Origin: a virus
Direction: 5' to 3' (one strand)
Virus record (IMG/VR): IMGVR_UViG_3300027779_000183
Location: 1 to 22,024 of that record
DNA length: 22,024 nt
Shown: piece after piece, positions 14,863-20,976 of the stretch
How the letters are laid out: the number at the start of each line of letters is the position of its first letter
How positions within the stretch are numbered: position 1 is the stretch's first letter
The notes under the pieces: generated by a model
Told to the model about the DNA's origin: nothing
Seen by the model: the letters and a program-made list of their open reading frames with translations, nothing else
Database searches by the model: none
Program-made: the position numbers and the translations under genes

Positions 14863-15142
14863 TTAGTTCTAAATTTTTAAGGTTATCAAATTTCTTATAT
14901 AATTCTTGTAATTCTAAAGATACTTTGTTTTTCTCATATCTATAGTCAGATGCAATCTTATCTTTTAATGCAATATCTTGCTGAATCCTAACTACATAAA
15001 AAGCAATCTCAGTTAAGGCTTTAGATAAGGCTTGTATTTCCTTATTGTCAGGCTTAGCCTTTGACCACTTAGATGCTAACTCTATGCAAAGCTGTGCATT
15101 AGTATAATATTCTAAATCGTGTAAGTTCTGTATTTTGTTCAT
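14855..15142 (-). CDS. Small helical coiled-coil protein, unknown function
   Basis: 95 residues, predicted nearly all helical. It starts MNKIQNLHDLEYYTNAQLC, followed by a helix with ASKWSKAKPDNKEIQALSKALTEIAFYVVRIQQD and a C-terminal heptad-like stretch (KNKVSLELQELYKKFDNLKNLEL) consistent with a coiled coil and oligomerisation. No catalytic motif and no DNA-binding helix-turn-helix can be pointed to. It lies between a 54-residue basic protein and the acidic 86-residue protein in the same unit. I do not recognise a family. Confidence 0.55.
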   Translation of the reverse strand: MNKIQNLHDLEYYTNAQLCIELASKWSKAKPDNKEIQALSKALTEIAFYVVRIQQDIALKDKIASDYRYEKNKVSLELQELYKKFDNLKNLELNG

Positions 15143-15155
15143 AACTCTAATATAA

Positions 15156-15320
15156 TTAATTATAAATTGTTTTCATAATATTTAAAATATCGCTAATCTT
15201 TAAAGGCTTATTTGTTACAGCTTTTTGTTTATGTAAAGAAGTATTTAGTTTTTCTATCCTTCTTTTATTTCTCATTTTTCTAGCTTTCTCTACAGCTTTC
15301 TCGTAACTATTGTTTTTCAT
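15156..15320 (-). CDS. Small basic helical protein, unknown function
   Basis: 54 residues from ATG at 15320 to TAA at 15156-15158; ten bases follow the stop of the upstream 62-residue gene. The first half is very basic and helical (SYEKAVEKARKMRNKRRIEKL), the second half a short amphipathic helix (KISDILNIMKTIY). Such a basic N-terminal helix could bind nucleic acid. No family is recognised. It is called from clean spacing and protein-like composition, and fills what would otherwise be a 190-base gap. Confidence 0.5.
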   Translation of the reverse strand: MKNNSYEKAVEKARKMRNKRRIEKLNTSLHKQKAVTNKPLKISDILNIMKTIYN

Positions 15321-15330
15321 TTTGTTTGTT

Positions 15331-15519
15331 TTAAATTAATCTTTTAATGCTTCTCGGAAAAATTCCTTGTTCTTCTAATAATTCTTTAGCATCTTGTACT
15401 GTCCTGACATTCTGTAATACCACAGTAATTCTAGCTATATCTTTAAGAAAAAATCCATCACCAAAATTTTGTGGATTAAATGTTATGTCAAATTGATGTT
15501 CAAATGTTTTTGTTTTCAC
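15331..15519 (-). CDS. Small hypothetical protein with GTG start
   Basis: 62 residues. No ATG exists in this frame, so a GTG at 15519 is used; the A-rich stretch before it (AACAAAAACAGAACAAA) fits a Bacteroidota start region without Shine-Dalgarno. The sequence reads as a strand pair (FEHQFDITFNP, then DIARITVVLQNV) and a helix (TVQDAKELLEEQGIFPRSIKRLI), a ferredoxin-like beta-alpha pattern. No known family is recognised. It lies 84 bases after the large terminase gene. Confidence 0.5.
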   Translation of the reverse strand: MKTKTFEHQFDITFNPQNFGDGFFLKDIARITVVLQNVRTVQDAKELLEEQGIFPRSIKRLI

Positions 15520-15603
15520 TTTGTTCTGTTTTTGTTTTGTGTCTTATTGACAAGACAATGATAACACTAATATAGTTATAAACAAAATAATTAATAACTT
15601 ATT

Positions 15604-16815
15604 TTAAGATATGTAATATCTGCCCTTATTAGGATTCTGAAGCTGATAGGTAACTGCATACCTTGCAGCATCTAGTAAGTGATTCCACTTATCAACTGGA
15701 GTTCTAGATTTCTTTTCTAACCAAGAGTAGTTGTTTAGTTCTTTAATTAGATTAATACTTTGTTCATCAATGATTAAATCATAATCTTGAAGTAATGATA
15801 TGCCATAAGTTATAGAACCTTGACCTTTGATTGCAGGAACTATATTACATTTAGTTGCTTTGATTTCTGATATTAGTCTAGGCTCAGCAGAGTCAGCTAC
15901 TATCAAACTATCTTTAGCGTGTTGATGGTTTAATAAACTAAGCTGAGATGTTGTTAATCCTTTAAGATAAAAACATTCCTTTAAATAGATAATCTTATTT
16001 ACCTTGTCTATATATGATTCTATAAGAGTAGATTCATCTGCTGCAAATCCAAAGTCTTGACCATAAACAGATATTCCTAATCTTTTAAATGTTCCTATTT
16101 TCCAATTATTAAATATTACTCCTTCTGCTTTTGCTAACCATCCTCCCAGTATTTGATGTTTGTATTTTTCAGGTCTACGTTTTTTAATGCTTTCTATTTG
16201 TTTGATATAACTTTCAGATAAGTTGTCTATGTTGTCTAGATATGTAGTATGTATATAAGTAGTATTTCCTTTCGTTGTATTAACTCCATCTTGAACTCCT
16301 TTGTCTTGAAAGAATCTATTATATATCCAATGTTCTTTAGTGACTGGATTAAGAATTAAGATAACTCTATTCTTACTTCCTAATTGTCTTACTGATAAAT
16401 CTATCTTATCAAATGTATCTTCGCTAATGAGTTCTTCAGCCTCATCCATTATCCAAGTTGTAACGCCTTGTAAGGACTTGAGGTTTGCTGTTTGGTCTCC
16501 ACTTGATGTTTTGATACCTTTAAAGATTATCTTGCTTCCTGAGTGCTTATTCCTTATCTCATCTTTTGTTATATAGAAGTCATTAAATTTATCTAGTAGT
16601 TCTAGCTTTTCTATAAATTCAGGAATGATAGAAACATAAGCTGATGCTAGTGTATATCTTGTAAATAATATAGTGTGTCCTTTCTCGTATGTTAGTAATA
16701 CTAATAGAAGATTTATAGAGAATGATTTACCTGAGCCTCTACCTCCTGTAACCATAAAGTATCTCGCATCTGATTGAGATATAGGAGCATACTTATTGTG
16801 AATTTTTATCTTCAA
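15604..16815 (-). CDS. terL: Terminase large subunit (PBSX-type)
   Basis: 403 residues. It cuts concatemeric DNA and pumps it into the procapsid through the portal. The ATPase domain has a Walker A GGRGSGKS (24-31), Walker B WIMDEAEE (122-129, Asp125/Glu126) and a coupling motif region VILILNPVTKEHW (152-164). The nuclease domain has the acidic residues Asp255 (GQDFGFAAD), Asp309 (VADSAE) and Asp383 (LLDAARYAV), an RNase H-fold arrangement as in PBSX/Terminase_3 enzymes. Length is normal. Its start overlaps the end of the small terminase by four bases (ATGA). The gene is followed by a run of four small genes and not by the portal, which lies about 12 kb downstream. Confidence 0.95.
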   Translation of the reverse strand: MKIKIHNKYAPISQSDARYFMVTGGRGSGKSFSINLLLVLLTYEKGHTILFTRYTLASAYVSIIPEFIEKLELLDKFNDFYITKDEIRNKHSGSKIIFKGIKTSSGDQTANLKSLQGVTTWIMDEAEELISEDTFDKIDLSVRQLGSKNRVILILNPVTKEHWIYNRFFQDKGVQDGVNTTKGNTTYIHTTYLDNIDNLSESYIKQIESIKKRRPEKYKHQILGGWLAKAEGVIFNNWKIGTFKRLGISVYGQDFGFAADESTLIESYIDKVNKIIYLKECFYLKGLTTSQLSLLNHQHAKDSLIVADSAEPRLISEIKATKCNIVPAIKGQGSITYGISLLQDYDLIIDEQSINLIKELNNYSWLEKKSRTPVDKWNHLLDAARYAVTYQLQNPNKGRYYIS

Positions 16816-17087
16816 GAACCAAATTTAATTAGGTCTTTAAAGTTGATGTTTAAGCCTTCACTAGAATTGATGTCTACTGATTCTTTAGGTTTACCATAAC
16901 GATAACCAAAGTATAAGGTCATTGCTCTACTATCACCTTTAGATATTTGTATTCCTAGAGTTTTAATAACTTCATCATTATCAATTAACATATCTAACCT
17001 TTCAATCAGCTTTAATTCATCTGCTTTTGTAGGTCTACCTGCAAATCCTTTAGTAGAATGTCCTCCGTTGTTTTTTCGTTTATCCAT
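16812..17087 (-). CDS. terS: Terminase small subunit (putative)
   Basis: 91 residues, short for a small terminase. It starts basic (MDKRKNNGGHSTKGFAGRPTKADE), where GRPTKADE resembles an AT-hook-like or helix-turn-helix entry, then LKLIERLDMLIDNDEVIKTL and the conserved-looking FGYRYGKPKES near the C-terminus, a pattern I associate with small proteins encoded directly before the large terminase in Bacteroidota phages. It would recognise the packaging site and regulate TerL. Coupled to terL by an ATGA overlap. Preceded by about 60 bases of pure A/T-rich DNA with a weak CGTTAT element at 17123. Confidence 0.65.
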   Translation of the reverse strand: MDKRKNNGGHSTKGFAGRPTKADELKLIERLDMLIDNDEVIKTLGIQISKGDSRAMTLYFGYRYGKPKESVDINSSEGLNINFKDLIKFGS

Positions 17088-17122
17088 AATTAATATAATA
17101 TTAACTAATTAATATTTTTAAT

Positions 17123-17149
17123 ATAACGATTTTAAATTAGATTTTTTAT
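17123..17149 (-). promoter_or_regulatory. Weak CGTTAT-type element upstream of the terminase genes
   Basis: CGTTAT (17123-17128) lies 35 bases before the small-terminase ATG. At the 15-base spacing the upstream box reads ATAAAA, sharing only the AAA of the TRYAAA consensus. It could be a weaker late promoter that gives a real 5' leader; the intergenic stretch 17088-17149 holds nothing else I can name. Confidence 0.3.
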
Positions 17150-17299
17150 TTAATTTTTTATTTTAGTGATAAATAAGATTTGCTGTCTTGTCTTTTTAAT
17201 ACATTCAATTCTCTTTTTTTTTGTTGGAAATTCTTTAGGAATTTTAAGATAAATCCATCTTGCTCTAAATAACTTCTTTATATATTTAAGTATTCTCAT
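17150..17299 (-). CDS. Small basic hypothetical protein
   Basis: 49 residues from ATG at 17299 to TAA at 17150-17152, overlapping the end of the diphosphohydrolase-like gene by 14 bases. Very basic, with a first helix MRILKYIKKLFRARWIYLKI and a second part KKKRIECIKKTRQQILFIT. It contains an A9 run, so its frame depends on that count. No family is recognised. It would be the last gene of the replication block. Confidence 0.45.
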   Translation of the reverse strand: MRILKYIKKLFRARWIYLKIPKEFPTKKKRIECIKKTRQQILFITKIKN

Positions 17300-17870
17300 T
17301 CTCTATTTCTTTTTGTAAGTTAGCTAAGGCTCTCCAAGCTACTTTTGCTGAATGTTTAATGCCATCAATATCAGTTTCACCTACTTGTATAAGATGTCGC
17401 ATTAAAGCATCTAATTCATCTGTAGATTTTTCTCTATCCCAATGTAAAGGTTTATCAGGATGATGTTGTTGATTACCTTCATAGCTGCATTTAGCAACCT
17501 CACAAATAGCATCAGGAAAATATTTTAATACTCCTGTATAAATAGGTATTTGTTTTCTTTTTTTTTGGGTAGTATCAGCAAAATAAGATTTCTGTAAATT
17601 TGCCTTATCTTTTTGTAAACTTGCCTTATAAGATTGTAATTCAGTTTCTCTTTTAAGAAAAATTTCATTAGCTAATCTTATAGCTTCTTTCTTTTCCTTT
17701 CTTTCAAATGAATTTTTAGGTTTTACTGCATAAGATAAACCCATTGATTTCCTTTGTCTTTTAGCTTTTTTATTTCCATTCTTATCAATATAATACCATA
17801 AAAAAACATCAGTATAAAAATACATTTTACCTTTTACTATTTGAGTTCTTAAGTTTAATTTCATTTTCAT
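17286..17870 (-). CDS. Arm-binding-like domain fused to dATP/dGTP diphosphohydrolase-like domain
   Basis: 194 residues from the ATG at 17870; a reading from 17966 would run 86 bases into the upstream gene. Residues 1-80 resemble the arm DNA-binding N-terminus of Bacteroidota tyrosine recombinases: basic strands (KGKMYFYTDVFLWYYIDKNG, KKAKRQRKSMGL) and the signature KPKNSFERKEKKEAIRLANE plus FLKRETELQS. Residues 81-108 are a Lys/Gln-rich linker with two similar units (YKASLQKDK, NLQKSYFA). Residues 109-190 match the phage dATP/dGTP diphosphohydrolase N-terminal type: PIYTGVLKYFPDAICEVAKC, HHPDKPLHWDREKSTDELDA, then MRHL and HSAKVAWRALANLQ, with His and Asp residues suited to metal binding. The second domain would cleave dNTPs; the reason for joining it to a DNA-binding domain is unknown. 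No recombinase catalytic domain is present. Confidence 0.65.
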   Translation of the reverse strand: MKMKLNLRTQIVKGKMYFYTDVFLWYYIDKNGNKKAKRQRKSMGLSYAVKPKNSFERKEKKEAIRLANEIFLKRETELQSYKASLQKDKANLQKSYFADTTQKKRKQIPIYTGVLKYFPDAICEVAKCSYEGNQQHHPDKPLHWDREKSTDELDALMRHLIQVGETDIDGIKHSAKVAWRALANLQKEIENENT

Positions 17871-17880
17871 TTTAATTATT

Positions 17881-18396
17881 TTATTCACCAATATAAGCAG
17901 TAGATTTATCAGAGTATTTCCATTGCCATCCTTTAAGAAGAAGTTCCAATTTTTCAATTGCTTCATCTTCTCTTTCTTTTGGAATCTTAGATATTAATTC
18001 TATTAATGGATTTGTAGAGGCTTCATAAACTTCTATCTTTTGTTGTAAGTTTTTACATTTATTTTCTAGGTAGTGAACTCTATCTATTTCATCTATAGAC
18101 AAATTACTTTTAAAGTAGAACATCTTTTCTATGTCTTTAAGTTTTTTGTTTGATTTTTTATATGTTTTATACAGCTTTATACTGTGCATTACTGTAGCGT
18201 GATTCATTGACTTTCCTTGAGACCTAAAAAAAAGTGCAATGTTAGTCCATCTCATCCCTAGTTTTTCTCTAAGTAAATAAGAAAACAATGCTCTCATTTC
18301 TACTACATTTTTTTTTCTTGTATCTTCAAAAATATTTATTCCTGAGAGTTCTATAATTTTTTTAGCAATATCTAATGGTTTTAAATTATGTTTCAT
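17881..18396 (-). CDS. DnaA domain IV-like DNA-binding protein
   Basis: 171 residues from ATG at 18396, which overlaps the exonuclease stop as ATGA. Residues 7-75 match the DnaA C-terminal DnaA-box binding domain: a first helix DIAKKIIELSGINIFEDTR, then KKNVVEMRALFSYLLREKLGM, the basic loop region RWTNIALFFRSQGKS and the signature helix MNHATVMHSIKLYK, equivalent to the DHSTV signature of DnaA. There is no AAA+ ATPase domain. The rest (about 100-171) is a coiled coil (YLENKCKNLQQKIEVYEAS) and a helical tail, so it is likely a dimer. Probable role: binding DnaA-box-like sites at the phage or host origin, or as a transcription regulator. It lies between a 5' exonuclease and the nucleotide hydrolase fusion in the replication block. 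Confidence 0.75.
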   Translation of the reverse strand: MKHNLKPLDIAKKIIELSGINIFEDTRKKNVVEMRALFSYLLREKLGMRWTNIALFFRSQGKSMNHATVMHSIKLYKTYKKSNKKLKDIEKMFYFKSNLSIDEIDRVHYLENKCKNLQQKIEVYEASTNPLIELISKIPKEREDEAIEKLELLLKGWQWKYSDKSTAYIGE

Positions 18397-19106
18397 TGTG
18401 TACGTAATTTTAGTAAGTTGTAACATTCAATATATTTCTGTTTAGCTTTTCCTTTATATTCTTCTTTAAATAATTGATATAATTTTTTAGTGTACTGGTA
18501 TTTTGTTTGACAATTTTTTAAATAGTATTCAGCAAACTTTTTTCCTTTGCCCTTAAAGTAGTTTACATTATCTGCTGTATCTCCCATAATACATTGCTCA
18601 TAGAAATTGTATAAGGCTTCATCTTCTGTGATGTCTAGTAGTTCTCTACGGTTATAATGGTAGTTGTATATTAATGCAGGAAATTGCCTGTAATCCTTAT
18701 CTATTGAAATAATAAGTACGTTGTTTCTTCCTACTTTATTTGTGAGTTGTTTCCAGTATCTAGCTACAAGGTCATCTGTTTCTATTCCAAAAGCAAATTT
18801 ACTGTTGTATTGGTCTTTAACATATTGGTGCATTTCGTGGAGTAATGGAGGTAGTTCATATTTCTTTCTATTGGCTTTATAGGTAGGATTTAACAGCTTT
18901 CTAAAGTTTCCTTTGCTTCCATTAAAGGTGATGATTTCTTCTATGTCAAAAACTTCTTCTAAGTTATTTATTATTTTCATAAATTGCTCATCAAATTTAT
19001 GTATAGAATCTTGAATTTTAGTATAATATTTTTCTTGGTTGTTTTTTTCTTTTGCTCTATAACAGCTAGCAAATATTAAACTGTCTGCATCTACTAATAA
19101 AATCAT
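18393..19106 (-). CDS. FEN-type 5'-3' exonuclease
   Basis: 237 residues. It has the acidic metal-binding pattern of the PIN/FEN fold: LLVDADSL (Asp6, Asp8), a basic arch segment NFRKLLNPTYKANRKKY (68-83) that contacts the phosphate of the 5' flap, IETDDLVA (Glu109, Asp111, Asp112), IISIDKDYRQ (Asp136, Asp138) and IMGDTADNV (Asp176, Asp179), followed by KGKGKK where the H3TH motif is expected. Such enzymes remove RNA primers and 5' flaps in phage replication, or degrade host DNA. Length is close to phage versions. The start overlaps the stop of a tiny membrane protein (ATGA), and the stop overlaps the DnaA-like gene. Confidence 0.9.
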   Translation of the reverse strand: MILLVDADSLIFASCYRAKEKNNQEKYYTKIQDSIHKFDEQFMKIINNLEEVFDIEEIITFNGSKGNFRKLLNPTYKANRKKYELPPLLHEMHQYVKDQYNSKFAFGIETDDLVARYWKQLTNKVGRNNVLIISIDKDYRQFPALIYNYHYNRRELLDITEDEALYNFYEQCIMGDTADNVNYFKGKGKKFAEYYLKNCQTKYQYTKKLYQLFKEEYKGKAKQKYIECYNLLKLRTQ

Positions 19107-19222
19107 AATAAATAAAGAATTAAACTATGTAACCAAAATAAAATAAATAAAACAATTATAGTTTTTAATATTCTTTTTTGTTCCTTTTTCTTTTTTGCTT
19201 TTTTATATTTTCTTATAAACAT
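19103..19222 (-). CDS. Tiny single-pass membrane protein
   Basis: 39 residues from ATG at 19222 to TGA at 19103-19105, whose bases overlap the exonuclease ATG (ATGA). The first half is strongly basic (MFIRKYKKAKKKKEQKR), the second half a hydrophobic helix (TIIVLFILFWLHSLILYLL). By the positive-inside rule the N-terminus stays in the cytoplasm. It lies directly behind a host-type promoter, so it should be transcribed early. Possible roles are membrane anchoring of replication, superinfection effects or a holin-like function; nothing in the sequence decides among them. Confidence 0.6.
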   Translation of the reverse strand: MFIRKYKKAKKKKEQKRILKTIIVLFILFWLHSLILYLL

Positions 19223-19227
19223 ATTTA

Positions 19228-19257
19228 CAAAAGTACTAAATTATTACTTATAAACAA
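19228..19257 (-). promoter_or_regulatory. Host-type Bacteroidota promoter
   Basis: Minus strand: TTG (19255-19257), 19 bases, TACTTTTG (19228-19235), an exact match to the Bacteroidota TTG / TAnnTTTG pattern. The ATG of the tiny membrane protein follows six bases after the -7 box. It lies in the gap between the gene ending at 19271 and that start. It would be read by the host primary sigma factor and could supply exonuclease, DnaA-like and diphosphohydrolase transcripts early. Confidence 0.65.
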
Positions 19258-19270
19258 GTCTGTTAATAAC

Positions 19271-19681
19271 TTATTTTATATTAATAATAGTAGCTTGATT
19301 TTCTTCTAATAAATACACAGGTTTAAGTAATCGTTTTTTAGTCCACATAGTAGTATCAGGACAATACTTTTCAACTGGTGGTGGTAACTCTAACTTATTT
19401 AAATAGAACATATAATTCCCTTTAGGGTCATTCACAAAATATAACTTAACTATGTCTTTATCTAAAACCATCAAAGAATCATACTTATGCTTTTCAATCA
19501 TTTTTTCTTGATAGTATTTAGTTCTGAATTTCATTTCTATAACACAATCAAATCCTTTAGGAGTTTTTCCTTTAGCATCATAATGCTCATAAGAATCTCC
19601 AGTATGTTCTAGCTTCCATCCATCAATATTCAAAATCATAATGAGTGCTTTCTCCCATCTATGAATATTTTTAATTCCCAT
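19271..19681 (-). CDS. PD-(D/E)XK-like nuclease candidate
   Basis: 136 residues. It begins with a helix (GIKNIHRWEKALIMILNIDGW), then a short EHTGDSYEHYDAKGKTPKGFDC and VIEMKFR, giving the pattern Asp45-x3-Glu49-x-Lys51 expected for the metal site of the restriction-endonuclease fold. KYYQEKMIEKHKYDSLM and a strand (VLDKDIVKLYFVNDPKG) follow, as in phage nucleases of the VRR-NUC/Holliday-junction resolvase type. Expected role: DNA cleavage or branch resolution in replication. The active site is inferred by pattern; no family was confirmed. The start overlaps the upstream 67-residue gene by 11 bases. Confidence 0.5.
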   Translation of the reverse strand: MGIKNIHRWEKALIMILNIDGWKLEHTGDSYEHYDAKGKTPKGFDCVIEMKFRTKYYQEKMIEKHKYDSLMVLDKDIVKLYFVNDPKGNYMFYLNKLELPPPVEKYCPDTTMWTKKRLLKPVYLLEENQATIINIK

Positions 19682-19874
19682 ATATTTTATTCAAATCTGT
19701 TATCCATTGAACAATAATTTTCGGTGAGCAAGTACAAGGTACGTAATACGAATGTTTGAAGTATTCGCTGTGCAATTTGCAGACCAGTTCAAGTTCTCCA
19801 CTTGTAAGGGTGTTGCGTTTAGATAATCTAAAAGTCCTCCATTTTTCATAATCTTTTGTATTAAATTTTACCAT
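19671..19874 (-). CDS. Small protein with YYVPCTCSPK motif
   Basis: 67 residues. After a charged helix (KDYEKWRTFRLSKRNTLTSGE) comes LELVCKLHSEYFKHSYY, VPCTCSPKIIVQWITDLN. Three cysteines (32, 47, 49) and two histidines (35, 41) could make a zinc site. I recall similar LHxxYFxHxYxxxCTCxPK patterns in short Bacteroidota-phage proteins of unknown function. It overlaps both neighbours: seven bases with the upstream 45-residue gene and 11 bases with the nuclease candidate, so all three are probably translated together. Confidence 0.6.
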   Translation of the reverse strand: MVKFNTKDYEKWRTFRLSKRNTLTSGELELVCKLHSEYFKHSYYVPCTCSPKIIVQWITDLNKIYGN

Positions 19875-20005
19875 CGTTTGATTTTAATATTATTCAGGTT
19901 TTTTTTTCTATCATCACAACCACAATCATCTCCCCATATCTTTTTAACTATCCACTTAATTCCTGTGTATGTTGTAATTGTTTCTATGATGTTTCCAAGT
20001 TTCAT
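19868..20005 (-). CDS. Tiny DCGC-motif protein
   Basis: 45 residues from ATG at 20005 (overlapping the upstream stop as ATGA) to TAA at 19868-19870 (overlapping the next start). The sequence is a helix (MKLGNIIETITTYTGIKWIVKKIWG) followed by DDCGCDDRKKNLNN. I recall short Bacteroidota-phage proteins with the same layout, an N-terminal amphipathic helix and DCGCxxRxxxLN. The CxC pair with flanking acids could bind metal. Function unknown; ATGA coupling on both sides argues it is real. Confidence 0.65.
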   Translation of the reverse strand: MKLGNIIETITTYTGIKWIVKKIWGDDCGCDDRKKNLNNIKIKRW

Positions 20006-20496
20006 ATAATATTTTTTAATTCTTCTCGTTTAATATAATAAGCATTAGTATATTTCATTACTTTATAATTCCATTTATTAATATCTTTATAATCAACAAA
20101 ATAAAATTCAGCTTCTGTTTTATTTAAAATATATATGAACCAATATTTATCAATTTTATTTAATCCTTTTTCGTGTGCTTCTTTATTCACTAATAGATGA
20201 GCATTATTAAAATGTAATGTTGATTTAATATCTATCCTTTTATTTCTAAAAATAATATCAGCATTTTTTGATGGATATAAATCTAACAACTTAGTCATTT
20301 GAAATTCAATATTTTTATTTGTTAAATAATCTACTGCAATTAATTCTCCTAAAATTCCTATAGTATCAACGTGAGTATTTTTATCTCCCCTATCAAATCT
20401 AGGATTTTTTTCTAATATATTTTTATTAATAATACTTCTAGCATAACCAATCTGTTCTGATATTTCCCAAAATGATTTAGGATATTTATAATTCAT
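20002..20496 (-). CDS. PD-(D/E)XK-like nuclease domain protein
   Basis: 164 residues. The pattern GILGELIAVDYL (helix with Glu51), then PSKNADIIFRNKRIDIKST (Asp80, then Asp89-Ile-Lys91) matches the core of the PD-(D/E)XK restriction-endonuclease fold: a helix Glu, an Asp at the hairpin and a D/E-x-K strand. The C-terminal part (about 115-160) has aromatic strands (KYWFIYILNKTEAEFYFVDYKDI), typical of the closing sheet in small homologues of this fold. It could be a repair/recombination nuclease or act against host DNA. It overlaps the sigma gene stop (ATGA) and is followed by the tiny DCGC protein. No specific family was confirmed. Confidence 0.6.
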   Translation of the reverse strand: MNYKYPKSFWEISEQIGYARSIINKNILEKNPRFDRGDKNTHVDTIGILGELIAVDYLTNKNIEFQMTKLLDLYPSKNADIIFRNKRIDIKSTLHFNNAHLLVNKEAHEKGLNKIDKYWFIYILNKTEAEFYFVDYKDINKWNYKVMKYTNAYYIKREELKNII

Positions 20497-20969
20497 AATA
20501 TCTTTTTTAGTAATTTCTTTTTTACTTTCTTATAAGTGTTATATAAACTATAATATGGAATCTTAGTTTTCCTAGATAAAGATGCTATAGACTCACCATC
20601 ATTTACTAACAAGAAAACTCTTTTATCATACCAGTACATTTTATTTAATTCTTTTTGAACTGTTTTATATTTATCTTCATAGTCTATATCAGCTTCTAAA
20701 CTTTCTATATTTTCTAGACTTACCATATGGATGTTTTTTCCTTTACGTTTAAAGTCTATAAATAATGTTCTTAATGTTTTAAATATATAATAGTAATTTA
20801 TATCATCATTATATTTTATGTCTAAGCCTTTTTTTAATTTCAATTGAATCTTTATATAACATTCTTGCACAATGTCCTCAGCGATGTATCTATCGCATCC
20901 AAACGAAGCGACAATATCAATCCAAGTGCTATGTTTTTTAAATAGCAATTCCATTGTTTTTTTTTCCAT
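20493..20969 (-). CDS. ECF-like RNA polymerase sigma factor
   Basis: 158 residues, the size of a two-domain (sigma2-sigma4) factor. Region 2: LFKKHSTWIDIVASFGCDRY, IAEDIVQECYIKIQ (AEDIVQE is the core-binding signature), then INYYYIFKTLRTLFIDFKRKGK, the -10 recognising helix area. A short acidic linker (SLENIESLEADIDYEDKYKT) leads to region 4: YDKRVFLLVNDGESIASLSRKTKIPYY, SLYNTYKKVKKKLLKK, a helix-turn-helix for the -35 box. It would direct host RNA polymerase to phage promoters; the TRYAAA-N15-CGTTAT elements of the structural genes are the obvious candidate targets. Some relatives in Bacteroidota phages are annotated both as sigma factors and as small terminase-like proteins, so a second role cannot be excluded. 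Seven bases separate it from the ATPase gene. Confidence 0.7.
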   Translation of the reverse strand: MEKKTMELLFKKHSTWIDIVASFGCDRYIAEDIVQECYIKIQLKLKKGLDIKYNDDINYYYIFKTLRTLFIDFKRKGKNIHMVSLENIESLEADIDYEDKYKTVQKELNKMYWYDKRVFLLVNDGESIASLSRKTKIPYYSLYNTYKKVKKKLLKKIL

Positions 20970-20976
20970 TTTAACA

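Noticed and set aside
15541-15566. Inverted repeat TGTCTT...AAGACA between the terminase and the 62-residue gene
   Set aside because: Six-base stem without a T run on the coding strand; not a convincing terminator or operator.
15541-15603. In-frame stretch after the large terminase stop reading KLLIILFITILVLSLSCQ, like a lipoprotein signal
   Set aside because: No ATG, GTG or usable TTG at its beginning, only 18 residues, and nothing after the Cys-Gln; read-through of the terminase stop is not supported.
17286-17870. A truncated integrase indicating a temperate phage
   Set aside because: Only an arm-binding-like domain is present, in one open frame with a hydrolase domain; no catalytic recombinase, attachment site or repressor is visible, so lifestyle cannot be called.
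17871-17966. 32-residue N-terminal extension of the arm-domain/hydrolase fusion
   Set aside because: It overlaps the DnaA-like gene by 86 bases and adds low-complexity residues; ATG at 17870 lies ten bases after the upstream stop.
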